From assembly GCA_032622095.1 (NCBI GenBank), contig CP136065.1:242585530-242649529 (forward strand): a stretch of DNA of 64,000 nucleotides, written 5' to 3'. Both the position numbers and the translations under genes were made by a program. A model generated the notes under the pieces. The model saw only the letters and a list, made by a program, of their open reading frames with translations, was not told the origin of the DNA and did not search any database. Below, piece by piece: positions 35,001 through 48,249 of the stretch. Source of the DNA: Siphonodentalium dalli. Taxonomy: Eukaryota; Mollusca; Scaphopoda; Gadilida; Siphonodentaliidae. How positions within the stretch are numbered: position 1 is the first letter of the stretch; every line of letters starts with the position of its first letter.

Positions 35001-38000
35001 TCCTACTGAATGACCACTTTACATGTTCCTATTGAATTACCCATTAACATTGTCCTACTGAATGACCCCTTTGCATGGTCCTACTGAATGACCCCTTTAC
35101 AGTGTCCTACTGAATGACCCCTGTACATTGTCCTACTGAATGACTCCTTTGCATTGTCCTACTAAATGACCCCTTTACATGGTCCTACTGAATGACTCCT
35201 TTGCATGGTCATACTGAATGACCCCTTTACATGGTCCTACTGAATGACCCCTTTACATTGTCCTACTGAATGACCCATTTACATGGTCCTACTAAATGAC
35301 TCCTTTGCATGGTCATACTGAATGAACCCTTTGCATGGTCATACTGATGACTCCTTTACATGGTCCTACTGAATGACCACTTTACATGTTCCTATTGAAT
35401 TACCCATTAACATGGTCCTACTATATGACCCATTTACATGGTCCTACTGAATGACCCCTCTACATGGTCCTACTGAATGGCCCCTTTACATGGTCCTACT
35501 AAATGATCCCTCCACATGGTCCTACTGAATGACCAATTTACATGATCCTACTGAATGACCCCTTTACATGGTCCTACTAAATGACCCATTTACATGGTCC
35601 TACTGAATGACCCCTCTACATGGTCCTACTGAATGGCCCCTTTACATGGTCCTACTGAATGACCCCTTTACATGGTCCTACTGATGACTCCTTTACATGG
35701 TCCTACTGAATGACCCTTTTAAATGGTCCTACTAAATGACCCCTTTACATAGTACTACTGAATGACCCCTTTACATGGTCCTAACTAAATGACTCATTTA
35801 CATGGTCCTACTGAATGACCCATTTACGTGGTCCTACTAAATTACCCCTTTACATGGTCCTACTAAATGACCCCTTTACATGGTCCCACTGAATGACCCC
35901 TTTACATGGTTCTACTGAATGGCCGACATACGTGGTCCTACTAAATGATCCATTTACATGGTCCTACTAAATGACCCTTTTGCATTGTCCTACTGAATGA
36001 CCCATTTACATGGTCCTACTAAATGATCCCTTCACATGGTCCTACTGAATGACCAATTTACATGATCCTACTGAATGACCCCTTTACATGGTCCTACTAA
36101 ATGACCCATTTACATGGTCCTACCTGATGACCCCTTTACATGGTCCTACTGAATTACCCCTTTTCATGGTCCTACTGAATGACTCCTTTACATGGTCCTA
36201 CTGATGACTCCTCTACATGGTCCTACTGAATTACTCCTTTACATGGTCCTACTGACGACTCCTTTACATGGTCCTACTGATGACTCCTCTACATGGTCCT
36301 ACTGAATTATCCCTTTACATGGTCCTACTGATGACTCCTCTACATGATCCTACTGAATTATCCCTTTACATGGTCCTACTGATGACTCCTTTACATGGTC
36401 CTACTGAATTACTCCTTTACATGGTCCTACTTATGACTCATTTACATGGTCCTACTGAATGACCCCTTTACATGGTCCTACTGAATGACCCATTTACATG
36501 GTTCTACTGAATGACCCATTTACATGGTCCTACTAAATGACCCCTTTACATGATCCTACTGAATGACTCCTTTACATAGTCCTACTGAATTACCCATTTA
36601 CATGGTCCTACTGAATGTCCCCTTTACATTGTCCTACTGAATGACCCCTTTACATGGTCCTACTGAATGACTCCTTTGCATTGTCCTACTGAATGACCCC
36701 TTTGCATGGTCCTACTGAATGACCCCTTTACATGGTCCCACTGAATGACCCCTTTACATGGTCCTACTGAATGACCCCTTTACATGGTTCTACTGAATGA
36801 CCCCTTTACATTGTCCTACTGAATGACCCCTTTGCATGGTCCTACTGAATGACCCCTTTACAGTGTCCTACTGAATGACCCCTGTACATTGTCCTACTGA
36901 ATGACTCCTTTGCATTGTCCTACTGAATGACCCCTTTACATGGTCCTACTGAATGACTCCTTTGCATGGTCATACTGAATGACCCCTTTACATGGTCCTA
37001 CTGAATGACCCCTTTACATTGTCCTACTGAATGACCCATTTACATGGTCCTACTAAATGACTCCTTTGCATGGTCATACTGAATGAACCCTTTGCATGGT
37101 CATACTGATGACTCCTTTACATGGTCCTACTGAATGACCACTTTACATGTTCCTATTGAATTACCCATTAACATGGTCCTACTATATGACCCATTTACAT
37201 GGTCCTACTGAATGACCCCTCTACATGGTCCTACAGAATGGCCCCTTTACATGGTCCTACTGAATGACCCCTTTACATGGTCCTACTGATGAATCCTTTA
37301 CCTGGTCCTACTGAATGACCCTTTTAAATGGTCCTACTAATTGACCCCTTTACATAGTCCTACTGAATGACCCCATTACATGGTTCTAACTAAATGACCC
37401 ATTTACATGGTCCTACTGAATGACCCATTTACGTGGTCCTACTAAATGACCCCTTTACATGGTCCTACTAAATGACCCCTTTACATGGTCCCACTGAATG
37501 ACCCCTTTACATGGTTCTACTGAATGGCCGATTTACGTGGTCCTACTAAATGACCCATTTACATGGTCCTACTAAATGACCCCTTTACATTGTCCTACTG
37601 AATGACCCATTTACATGGTCCTACTAAATGATCCCTCCACATGGTCCTACTGAATGACCAATTTACATGATCCTACTGAATGACCCCTTTACATGGTCCT
37701 ACTAAATGACCCATTTACATGGTCCTACTGAATGACCCCTCTACATGGTCCTACTGAATGGCCCCTTTACATGGTCCTACTGAATGACCCCTTTACATGG
37801 TCCTACTGATGACTCCTTTACATGGTCCTACTGAATGACCCTTTTAAATGGTCCTACTAAATGACCCCTTTACATAGTACTACTGAATGACCCCTTTACA
37901 TGGTCCTAACTAAATGACTCATTTACATGGTCCTACTGAATGACCCATTTACGTGGTCCTACTAAATTACCCCTTTACATGGTCCTACTAAATGACCCCT

Positions 38001-40829
38001 TTACATGGTCCCACTGAATGACCCCTTTACATGGTTCTACTGAATGGCCGACATACGTGGTCCTACTAAATGATCCATTTACATGGTCCTACTAAATGAC
38101 CCTTTTGCATTGTCCTACTGAATGACCCATTTAGATGGTCCTACTAAATGATCCCTTCACATGGTCCTACTGAATGACCAATTTACATGATCCTACTGAA
38201 TGACCCCTTTACATGGTCCTACTAAATGACCCATTTACATGGTCCTACCTGATGACCCCTTTACATGGTCCTACTGAATTACCCCTTTTCATGGTCCTAC
38301 TGAATGACTCCTTTACATGGTCCTACTGATGACTCCTCTACATGGTCCTACTGAATTACTCCTTTACATGGTCCTACTGATGACTCCTTTACATGGTCCT
38401 ACTGATGACTCCTCTACATGGTCCTACTGAATTATCCCTTTACATGGTCCTACTGATGACTCCTCTACATGATCCTACTGAATTATCCCTTTACATGGTC
38501 CTACTGATGACTCCTTTACATGGTCCTACTGAATTACTCCTTTACATGGTCCTACTTATGACTCATTTACATGGTCCTACTGAATGACCCCTTTACATGG
38601 TCCTACTGAATGACCCATTTACATGGTTCTACTGAATGACCCATTTACATGGTCCTACTAAATGACCCCTTTACATGATCCTACTGAATGACTCCTTTAC
38701 ATGGTCCTACTGAATTACCCATTTTCATGGTCCTACTGAATGTCCCCTTTACATTGTCCTACTGAATGACCCCTTTACATGGTCCTACTGAATGACTCCT
38801 TTGCATTGTCCTACTGAATGACCCCTTTGCATGGTCCTACTGAATGACCCCTTTACATGGTCCCACTGAATGACCCCTTTACATGGTCCTACTGAATGAC
38901 CCCTTTACATGGTTCTACTGAATGACCCCTTTACATTGTCCTACTGAATGACCCCTTTACAGTGTCCTACTGAATGACCCCTGTACATTGTCCTACTGAA
39001 TGACTCCTTTGCATTGTCCTACTGAATGACCCCTTTACATGGTCCTACTGAATGACTCCTTTGCATGGGCATACTGAATGACCCCTTTACATGGTCCTAC
39101 TGAACGACCCCTTTACATTGTCCTACTGAATGACCCATTTACATGGTCCTACTAAATGACTCCTTTGCATGGTCATACTGAATGAACCCTTTGCATGGTC
39201 ATACTGATGTCTCCTTTACATGGTCCTACTGAATGACCACTTTACATGTTCCTATTGAATTACCCATTAACATGGTCCTACTATATGACCCATTTACATG
39301 GTCCTACTGAATGACCCCTCTACATGGTCCTACTGAATGGCCCCTTTACATGGTCCTACTGAATGACCCCTTTACATGGTCCTACTGATGAATCCTTTAC
39401 CTGGTCCTACTGAATGACCCTTTTAAATGGTCCTACTAAATGACCCCTTTACATAGTCCTACTGAATGACCCCATTACATGGTTCTAACTAAATGACCCA
39501 TTTACATGGTCCTACTGAATGACCCATTTACGTGGTCCTACTAAATGACCCCTTTACATGGTCCTACTAAATGACCCCTTTACATGGTCCCACTGAATGA
39601 CCCCTTTACATGGTTCTACTGAATGGCCGATTTACGTGGTCCTACTAAATGACCCATTTACATGGTCCTACTAAATGACCCCTTTACATTGTCCTACTGA
39701 ATGACCCATTTACATGGTCCTACTAAATGATCCCTCCACATGGTCCTACTGAATGACCAATTTACATGATCCTACTGAATGACCCCTTTACATGGTCCTA
39801 CTAAATGACCGATTTACATGGTCCTACCTGATGACCCCTTTACATGGTCCTACTAAATGACCCATTTACATGGTCCTACCTGATGACCCCTTTACATGGT
39901 CCTACTGAATTACCCCTTGTCATGGTCCTACTGAATGACTCCTTTACATGGTCCTACTGATGACTCCTCTACATGGTCCTACTGAATTACTCCTTTACAT
40001 GGTCCTACTGATGACTCCTTTACATGGTCCTACTGATGACTCCTCTACATGGTCCTACTGAATTATCCCTTTACATGGTCCTACTGATGACTCCTTTACA
40101 TGGTCCTACTGAATTACTCCTTTACATGGTCCTACTGAATGACCCATTTACATGGTCCTACTGAATGACCCATTTACATGGTCCTACTAAATGACCCCTT
40201 TACATGATCCTACTGAATGACCCCTTTACATGGTCCTACTGAATTACCCATTTACATGGTCCTACTGGTGACTACTTTACATGGTCCTACTTATGACTCA
40301 TTTACATGGTCCTACTGAATGACCCCTTTACATGGTCCTACTTATGACTCATTTACATGGTCCTACTGAATGACCCCTTTACATGGTCCTACTGAATGAC
40401 CCATTTACATGGTCCTACTGAATGACCCATTTACATGGTCCTACTAAATGACCCCTTTACATGATCCTACTGAATGACCCCTTTGCATGGTCCTACTGAA
40501 TTACCCATTTACATGGTCCTACTGGTGACTCCTTTACATGGTCCTACTGATGACTCCTTTACATTGTCCTACTGAATGACTCCTTTACATGGTCCTACTG
40601 AATGACCCATTTACATGGTCCTACTGAATGACCCCTTTACATTGTCCTACTGAATGATTCCTTTACATGGCTTTACATTGTCCTACGAATGACTCCTTTA
40701 CATGGTCCTACTGATGACTCATTTGCATGGTCCTACAGAATTACCCCTTTACAAGGTCCTACTGAATGACTCCTTTACATGGTCCTACTGAATTACCCAT
40801 TTGCATGGTCCTACTGAATGGCCCCTTTA
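20096..40829. repeat. Giant minisatellite of 25/26-bp units (about 20.7 kb)
   Basis: Head-to-tail units of consensus TTTACATGGTCCTACTGA followed by ATGACCCC (26 bp) or by TGACTCC/TGACTCG/TGATTCG (25 bp); roughly 800 copies by length. Frequent variants are TTTACATTGTCC, TTTACAAGGTCC, TTTGCATTGTCC, CTACTAAATGACC and CTGAATTACCC, and the variants cluster regionally. Units in 23.4-31.7 kb are mostly 26 bp with TTTGCATT variants, while 25-bp TGATGACTCG/TTCG units dominate 20-23 kb. The array begins after a GGGTGGTCAGTCAGTAAATCCCCACCC flank and stops abruptly at CTGAATGGCCCCTTTATCAAGC. It does not encode protein: units carry stops in most frames and 26 is not a multiple of three. Confidence 0.95.
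31800..40150. repeat. Higher-order repeats inside the minisatellite
   Basis: Rare unit variants recur as long ordered blocks. The variant TGAATGGCCGACATACGTGG occurs near 32055, 33816, 35914 and 38039, with a TGAATGGCCGATTTACGTGG version near 37520 and 39622. A block with ACTCCTCTACATGGTCC and AATTATCCC units recurs at about 32409, 34170, 36268 and 38393, and in shortened form near 40020, giving the same short open frame each time. Intervals are about 1761, 2098 and 2125 bp. The right portion therefore grew by duplication of multi-unit blocks of about 1.6-2.1 kb, probably by unequal exchange. Confidence 0.85.
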
Positions 40830-40984
40830 TCAAGCAAATCGACCATACCACTCCATAGAAAACAAACGTCGTCTGAACTACGCTCAATTGTAAATATTTA
40901 CTTCTCGATTCGGGACGAAAACTATCGGAGATAAACTAACGGAAACGATTTCGTCATCGAGAGTCACTACATCTAATCAATATT

Positions 40985-41235
40985 TTAGAATGACGATGTG
41001 TGTTGTCAAATTGGATATCATATTTGTAAAAATAACTACTTTGAGGAAGATTATTTTTCATTGATATCTGATCACCCTACCCTAGTGTTTCACATCACTT
41101 TAGTTCATATATCAGAATTACGGTGTGTGTGTTGTAAATTTGGATTAATATTCCCAAAAATAACTACTTTGAGCGAGATTATACTCCATTTCTATTTGAC
41201 CACTTACCGGAGTGTTTCTCATCACTTTAAAAGCG
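40985..41235. repeat. Two-copy tandem duplication, about 120 bp
   Basis: Copies from about 40988 and 41112 share AGAATGACGATGTGTGTTGTCAAATTGGAT / AGAATTACGGTGTGTG-type starts, AAAATAACTACTTTGAG, GAGATTAT and GTGTTTC-CATCACTTTA-type ends, with clear divergence. A 129-codon frame runs through both copies, but it has no motif and is explained by the duplication. Confidence 0.55.
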
Positions 41236-41471
41236 GCGTTCCAGCCATTGTTGTTGAATTCCTAATACCAGTTGGGCATATGAATCCCAAGTACCAATTA
41301 ACATTTACTGCCAGACAATGCCCTGATTCCCACGTGCCGAGCGAGGGGGTTGGTTGGCAAACTATAAGATTATTTTTGACTGCATAAAACGATCATTTTG
41401 GATTCTCACCCACGGGATCGATAAAAATAGCTTATTAGCTAGCATCGTTATATATAGAGGATATCTAATGT

Positions 41472-41570
41472 CAATTATATAGCAATTTATTAATCGAGTG
41501 CACAAAATTCGATGCGAGCTAAGCTCGAATCGAATTTAGTGGACGAGGTTAAAACATTTCGTATAGAATT
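41472..41570. mobile_element. Small foldback element, copy 1
   Basis: Contains AGCAATTTATTAATCGAG on the left and GGACGAGGTTAAAACATT on the right around a GCGAGCTAAGCTCG centre that pairs with itself. It aligns with 48250-48364, sharing ATTTAT-AA-CGAGT-CAC, AAATTCGAT and TGGACGAGGTT. Two diverged copies with inverted ends and no ORF suggest a MITE-like family. Confidence 0.5.
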
Positions 41571-41821
41571 GCGACGAATTTTTGATCCATTTTTATCACA
41601 AAATAACATTTAGCAAGGAACAACGATCTGAAACGACTGGGGTTAAAACAAAAATTAATATTGATTTCCCTATCACAACCCAAGAGGAAGTAAAGAGCTT
41701 CAAGACAAGATATAGTTCCATTTTAGCTCAACTTTACTTGCAAATTTTGAGCTATAGTCCATGGCTTTGTATCCGCCGTCCGTGTGTGCGTGTGTGTGTG
41801 GAGACGTCCGTCAACAATTTC

Positions 41822-44715
41822 CATTAGCACGGCTACAGTTTGTTCCTTTGGTCGGATGGCTGAATAAATTGACATGTAGATCGGAACGAGTCATTTTGGG
41901 GTCATTCGTCATTATGAAATTTGTCATGTATGTTAGCATTGACATGCTTATGGAAACAAGTTATTTTGGGGTCATTCGGCCAAAAACATGGCCGCCGGCA
42001 GCCATTTTGGGTTTTACTCTTTGCATGACTAAATCCTTTGGCACAGGCTACATGTCGTACCATTGGTCGAATCATCATGAAATTTGTCAAGGATGTTAAC
42101 ATTGACATGTGGATGGGAAAGAGTCGTTTTGGGGTGATTTGGCCATAACACATGGCCGCCGGCAGCCAACTTGTATTTTCTCGTTGCATGACTAAATCGT
42201 TTGGCATGGGCTACAAGTCGTATCTTTGGTCGGATTGTTATGAAATGTATCATGGCTGTTGACATTGACATGTAGATGTGAACGAGTCATTTTGGGGTCA
42301 TTCGGGCAAAAAACATGGCCGCCAACAATCCAAAATTCAATCCATTAGCACAGTTACAGGCCGTAGTGTTCTTCTGATCATCATGAAATTTGTCGTGGAT
42401 GTTAATATTGACATGTATATGGGAACGAGTCATTTTGGTCTCATTCGGCCATAAAACTGGCAGCCATCTTTGCATGACTAAATCATTTGGCATGGGCTAT
42501 AGGTCGTACCTTTGGTTGGGTCATCGTGATATTTGTCATGGATGTTAACATTGACATGTAGATGGGAGCGGGTGATTTTGGGATCTTTCGACCATAAGAC
42601 ATGGCCGCCAGCGGCCATCTTGGATTTACCACTTGCACGACTAAATACTTTGGCATGTGCTAGAGGTTGTACCATTGATCGGATCATTATGAAATTGGTC
42701 ATGGATGATAAAATTGACGTGTAGATGGGAACGTGTCATTTTGGGGTCATTCGTCTAATAAACATGGCATCGGCAGCCATCTTAGATTTTACTCTTTGCA
42801 TGACTAAATCCTTTGGCTCGGGCTGCAAGTCGTATCTTTGGTCGAATTATTATGAAATTTGTAATGACTGTTGACATTTAGATGTAGATGGGAATGAATC
42901 ATTTTTGGGTCATTCGGACATAAAACATGGCCGCCAGCGGCCATCTTGAATTTTACTCTTTGCATGACTACATTCTCTGGCACGGGCTAGAGATTGTACC
43001 TTTGGTTGGATCATTATGAATTTGGCCATGGATGATAACATTGACATGTAGATGGGAACGAGTCATTTTGGGGTGATTTGGCCATAACACATGGCCGCCG
43101 GCAGCCAACTTGTATTTTTCCCGTTGCATGACTAAATCGTTTGGCATGGGCTACAAGTCGTATCTTTGGTCGGATTGTTATGAAATGTATCATGGCTGTT
43201 GACATTGACATGTAGATGTGAACGAGTCATTTTGGGGTCATTCGGCAAAAAACATGGCCGCCAACAATCCAAAATTCAATCCATTAGCACAGCTACAGGC
43301 CGTAGTGTTCTTCTGATCATCATGAAATTTGTCGTGGATGTTAATATTGACATGTATATGGGAACGAGTCATTTTGGTCTCATTCGGCCATAAAACTGGC
43401 AGCCATCTTTGCATGACTAAATTATTTGGCATGGGCTAGAGGTCGTACCTTTGGTTGGGTCATCATGATATTTGTCATGGATGTTAACATTGACATGTAG
43501 ATGGGAGCGGGTGATTTTGGGATCTTTCGACCATAAGACATGGCCGCCAGCTGCCATCTTGGGTTTACTACTTGCACGACTAAATACTTTGGCATGTGCT
43601 AGAGGTTGTACCATTGATCGGATCATTATGAAATTGGTCATGGATGATAAAATTGACGTGTAGATGGGAACGTGTCATTTTGGGGTCATTCGTCTAATAA
43701 ACATGGCATCGGCAGCCATCTTAGATTTTACTCTTTGCATGACGAAATCCTTTGGCTCGGGCTGCAAGTCGTATCTTTTGTCGAATTATTATGAGATTTG
43801 TAATGACTGTTGACATTTAGATGTAGATGGGAACGAATCATTGTTGGGTCATTCGGACATAAAACATGGCCGCTAGCGGCCATCTTGGATTTTACTCTTT
43901 GCATGACTACATTCTCTGGCACGGGCTAGAGATTTGCCTTTGGTTGGATCATTATGAATTTGGCCATGGATGATAACATTGACATGTAGATGGGAACGAG
44001 TCATTTTGGGGTCATTCGGCCAAAAACATGGCTGCCGACGGCCATGTTGTGTTTTTCTCTTTGCATGACTAAATCTTTTAGGCACAGGTGACTGGTCATA
44101 CCTTTGGTCGGCACATTATGAAATGTGTCATGGCTGTTGACATTGACATGTATATGGGAACAAGTAATGTTGGGGTCATTCGGCAAAAAAACATGGCCGC
44201 CCGCTGCCATCTTGGATTTCAAAATTCAATCCATTAGCATGGTCTACAGGCCAGAGTGTTCTTACGTTCTTCGTGAAATTTGTCGTGCATGTTAATATTG
44301 ACAAGTAAATGGGAACGAGTCATTTTGAGGTCATTCTGCTATATAATATGGCCGCCGGCAGCCATCTTAGATTTTACTCTTTACATGACTAAATCCTTTG
44401 GCACGGGCTACAGGTCGTACCTTTGCTCGGATTATTATACAATTTGTCATGGCTGTTGACATTGACATGTATATGGGAACGAATCACTTTGGGGTTATTC
44501 GGCCACAAAACTTAGCCGCCGACAGCCATCTTGGATGTTCCTCTTTGCATGACTAAATCCTTTGGCACTGGTTGCAGGTCATACCTTTGTCGGATCATCA
44601 TGAAATTTGTCATGGATGTTAACATTTACATATAGATGGGAACGAGTAATTTTGGGGTTAATCGGCAAAAAAACATGGCCACCAGCTGCCATCTTGGATC
44701 TCAAAATTCAATTCC
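41822..44715. repeat. Tandem array, units about 142-165 bp, GCCGCCGGCAGCCATCTT family
   Basis: About 18 units of the general order ATTGACATGTAGATGGGAACG, AGTCATTTTGGGGTCATTCGG, CATGGCCGCCGGCAGCCATCTT, ACTCTTTGCATGACTAAATC, CTTTGGCACGGGCTA and TTATGAAATTTGTCATGG. Most are about 163 bp; some are about 142-144 bp through loss of part of the core. Open frames of 60-110 codons occur on the minus strand in many units (the same frame repeats), but they are by-products of the array. Flanked by a TGTGTGCGTGTGTGTGTGGAG run on the left. Confidence 0.9.
42100..43978. repeat. 939-bp higher-order duplication within the array
   Basis: About 42100-43039 and 43040-43978 are near-identical, with six matching units each. 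Diagnostic words recur exactly 939 bases apart: GCCATAACACATGGCC (42142/43081), GCCGCCAACAATCC (42318/43257) and GACGTGTAGATGGGAACG (42717/43656). The within-block units differ much more from each other than the two blocks do, so the block duplication is recent. Confidence 0.85.
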
Positions 44716-44929
44716 ATTTATTGCTCATCACTAAATGTATTTTCTTTGCAACGAGGAGCTACAGTGTCATGGACACTTTCATTAATATGTCTTTTCGTGT
44801 TGACAAAATTGTTCAAACACCCTTAACACCCATGTTTATCTCAGTTTACACTAAATAACCCAACCCGAATTAAATATCATAATTATAATGAACATAATAA
44901 CATTCATCGATACCATTACGTTAAGCGCT

Positions 44930-45025
44930 TACGTCACTGAGCGTGTTGATACTACACATGAGTATTATTAAAGATATGAGACCGGTTTTATGGGCTAATT
45001 ATGTGATACAAGATTGTATTAGTGA
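44930..45025. repeat. Dispersed repeat with TACGTCA / TTAATTATGTGATA, copy 1
   Basis: Aligns with 48475-48560: both have a (T)ACGTCA site, a GATA-TACAC-TG core, and the end GGTTTT(A/G)TGGG(C/T)TAATTATGTGATA. Its position next to the astacin-like exon is probably coincidental. Confidence 0.5.
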
Positions 45026-45054
45026 AATAAGCACATGCTATATCTTGAACTCAC

Positions 45055-45172
45055 CCTGACCCAGATATAATGTTAAGATAGTCTGTCTCGCCGTCCCGAG
45101 GCACAAATTTGATGCACGTAACATCCTCCCAGTCGGCCATTGCTTCAGCGATTATTGCTTTCTTAGCGGCGT
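45055..45172 (-). CDS. Single exon of an astacin-like metalloprotease gene
   Basis: Read on the minus strand, a T-rich tract ending in TAG (45173-45175) precedes the exon and GTGAGT (45054-45049) follows it, giving consensus acceptor and donor sites around a 118-base exon. It encodes AAKKAIIAEAMADWEDVTCI followed by KFVPRDGETDYLNIISGSG. The pattern A-x-x-x-W-E-x-x-T-C-I-x-F-V-x-R and D-Y-x-x-I-x-x-G-x-G is how the astacin catalytic domain begins, upstream of the zinc-binding HExxHxxGxxH exon. That exon is not in the window; the next lower DNA is satellite. Astacins are secreted zinc endopeptidases. The rest of the gene must lie across long repeat-filled introns, or this is an isolated fragment. 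Confidence 0.55.
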
Positions 45173-45299
45173 CTACATTACGAAAAAAATGCAGTAATGA
45201 CATGGCATGGACAAGTCGACACTGTACATAACGAAAGTTCACATTGTCTTCGGCTGATTTCTCTAATGTTCGATGTTCCATTATTGATTAGAAAATTTG

Positions 45300-48240
45300 A
45301 CCTCTCGGTTTTCACATAAATGTTCCTTATTTTTGTCATGTTTTTTTTATTTGATCCATGGTGTCTAAAAATAATTAGGTTGAATTTTAAATTGACTTGC
45401 CTTAAATGACATTATTCTGCTTGCTATTAGCTGAAATGTGTTTGGAGATAGATACATTTTCTGACGATTTTAGGTTTTCCCGTCAATGCTATAACGGTTT
45501 ATGGGTGTTCAAGTACTAAAAGCCAACATAACTCCATTGTTTGTTCCCATAAAAATAAGAATTTTACATCTAGGAGTAGGAGATCACTCTTACCAATAAA
45601 GCATTGCTACTCCGCCTATTCGGTTTCCACTGATTATTACTGAATGTTAGAGACACCATAACATTATAGCACTGAAATTGATTTGATCATCTGGTACAAA
45701 ACAAATCAATGCATTGGTCTACAATCGACACAGAAAAATATAGCACTGACAAAGAGCGAGTTCTGGAGATGGGATAGGTTTCCAAAAAGTCTCATTCAAA
45801 TCTGATATTTGAAAATTTGAAATGTATAAACGAGAATCCCTAACACCTATAAAGTGTGTGGCGATACGTTTTTGTCAATTTCGATATATATTTTTTTTTT
45901 GCGTTTTATAAGCTTAAACCGACAACAAAACCACATAATTCTACGGTTCAGCTAAACCAGCTTTACCGCGGCTAAACCTGAGATGACGAATCATCCTTTT
46001 CTCGATTGGGGGTTAGAATTGTAAAACAATCAGATCAAAGGGTGGAGCTGTAAATAATCTCGAGTTGGGACGTGTCGCGACTACGGACTGGTGTTATATT
46101 GTCACAGTTGATTCAGTCGCACACGGGCGTTGGTCAGATATTTTTCTTTCAATATGAGTTTCACAACTATCTTATGGTTTTTTGGGTTGTGGCAATCACA
46201 AATACTGGTGTTTTCTACGAATTCATTTGAAGGGTTCAACGTTTTAATTCTGACACCAAACGATCGACCAGATATGTATAGTTTGCAATCCTAATATTAA
46301 ATTGCTTTATGGGTCAAATTCGATAACTTATATTGGTGTAGATCAAACAACAAATCTCTAATCTGGCTACGCCCATAAATTCCCATAATATTCCACTAGT
46401 TCAAAACCTCGGAAGTTTGTTTTTATTTTCTGCACGACGAGAAATTTATAACATAGAAAAAAAGCAACGCATGAAATATATTTATTAAAACCTGTCCATC
46501 TGCTTGCCCACTTCCAACAGTTCAGATGCCGCTTTATTCATAAGCAAATTGCATTTACTTGACTGACATCTTGGTCCAGGATTGACTAGAATATGAAGCC
46601 TGTATTCAATTTATTCAGCACTAGAAGTGCCTGCGGCCACTTTGTGCGCTGTGGGCTTGCGAAACAACTGCACACATTGTTTATCATTTGAACATTTAAA
46701 TTTAACAAAAAACAGTTAATTAGATTTAAAACTTTCAAAAATTAATATAAATTTAAGATTTTGTTTCTTCTAACAAACAACTTCTTACTCAATTCAACAA
46801 AAAAATATTTTATTTTTTGTAATTTAAATGTTCTTATTGTTAAAATTTTGAAAACCTGACGTCGTTATACCATCCGCCTGGTTACTCCGAGTCACCACAC
46901 CTAATTTGGTTGAAATCGGTCCACAAATAGATAGACAGATCCTGTACTCTTTTATATGTAGATATATACATGTAAATACAAACATTTTGTCTTTTCGGGT
47001 AAAGAATTTTTTGCATAAAATCTATCACAAACAAAGTGACGAACAGCACGTTAAACTAAACTCGCATTGAGAGACATGCCCTTTGTTAGATTGATTTAGA
47101 CCCAGAATAAGATTGGATTAGTGGTCCATGTGCGATACTTGTTTCTCAATGAATAAAACCCACAAGCGTGCGCGCGTTCGCGATACTTTATGGTATGTTA
47201 ATTATAATTATATCGGCACACCTTTTGGTCACCAACAGGGCTTGGTAACAGGATAGTTTGACTGCATCACCGAATAAATTTGTCAATTAGATGGAAACTG
47301 AGCGACAAAAAAATGCCCCTCAGACCCGGTTTGGTTGCACCGCCAATGTAGGTTTAAACCAGGTTTAAACTCTGAGGTTTAAGCCGGAGATGACTAATAC
47401 GGCGAAAGAGACGGAAATTATCCATAAACTCAATTAGATCTAATATATCAACACTCATTCCGCAGTAAGATTCAATATGAGTCCTTTATCCATGTGCGCA
47501 TTTTATCCAGTGAGTGTTCGCGAATTAGTTGTGAGGTGATGTCGATTGCTGAACGGCAAATATGATATATTTGGCCAACTGTATCGCCGCCAGTGTGTGT
47601 CACGAACGCGACAGAGAAGGTATGTGCATTCAATCGCTACCAAATAAACTACCCGGTTTATAAATTAACCCAGTTGGTGAATACCAGCTCATGTGTGTGG
47701 TATATTGCTCTACCGAAAACAGGGACTTACTCGTCAATGACTGTTTAGAATAGAAAGTGTTAATTGATTCTGATGCAAAAGAGCTTGTATTTAAGCCCTA
47801 ACCATCTCACTGACGAGTATTTACCTCCGTAAATGTTCCGATTAGGATCAACACACGACGGCATTGTTGAACTTATTCTCTATATATGTCCCACCAATGA
47901 ATACGACGTTTTGTGATTGTATTATCATGTGTTCTTCTCTGTCGTCTGCTTTTTTCATGAACACCTCTCCAGGTGATAAATATACCATGGCAATGAATAC
48001 TTCTACAACTAGTGGTAGCATCCGGAGATGAATGTTCAGGTACTACTGTGCGGTTGGCATTGTATTCTCGAATACGACGTAGTTAGATCTAAACATAGCG
48101 ATTTACTTACCAAACACTGAAGATATAACATATGGGACCTTGTTGTCGGGCCATCTATAAATTTCGTCAATTAAGCCACTTCTTTTAGTGCGTGCCCTGT
48201 AACGAAGTATATAGTCAATGCATGCATATAGAGAGGATCT
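45300..48240. other. AT-rich stretch without a recognisable gene
   Basis: Could be intron of the astacin-like gene or intergenic DNA. It contains A/T runs (45892, 46740-46850) and a GGTTTAAACCAGGTTTAAACTCTG direct repeat near 47350. No ORF of note, RNA gene or strong repeat structure is visible. Confidence 0.4.
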
Positions 48241-48249
48241 CACATGCGT

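Noticed and set aside
32409-38587. Repeated 64-codon plus-strand ORFs (and one minus-strand ORF at 27072-27275) as genes
   Set aside because: They are identical by-products of higher-order repeats in the minisatellite and have no start context or protein-like composition.
20096-40829. CRISPR-like array
   Set aside because: Units are directly contiguous with no unique spacers, and the window is eukaryotic.
41902-44222. Minus-strand ORFs of 60-110 codons in the 163-bp array
   Set aside because: The same frame recurs in every unit together with the DNA repeat; no motif.
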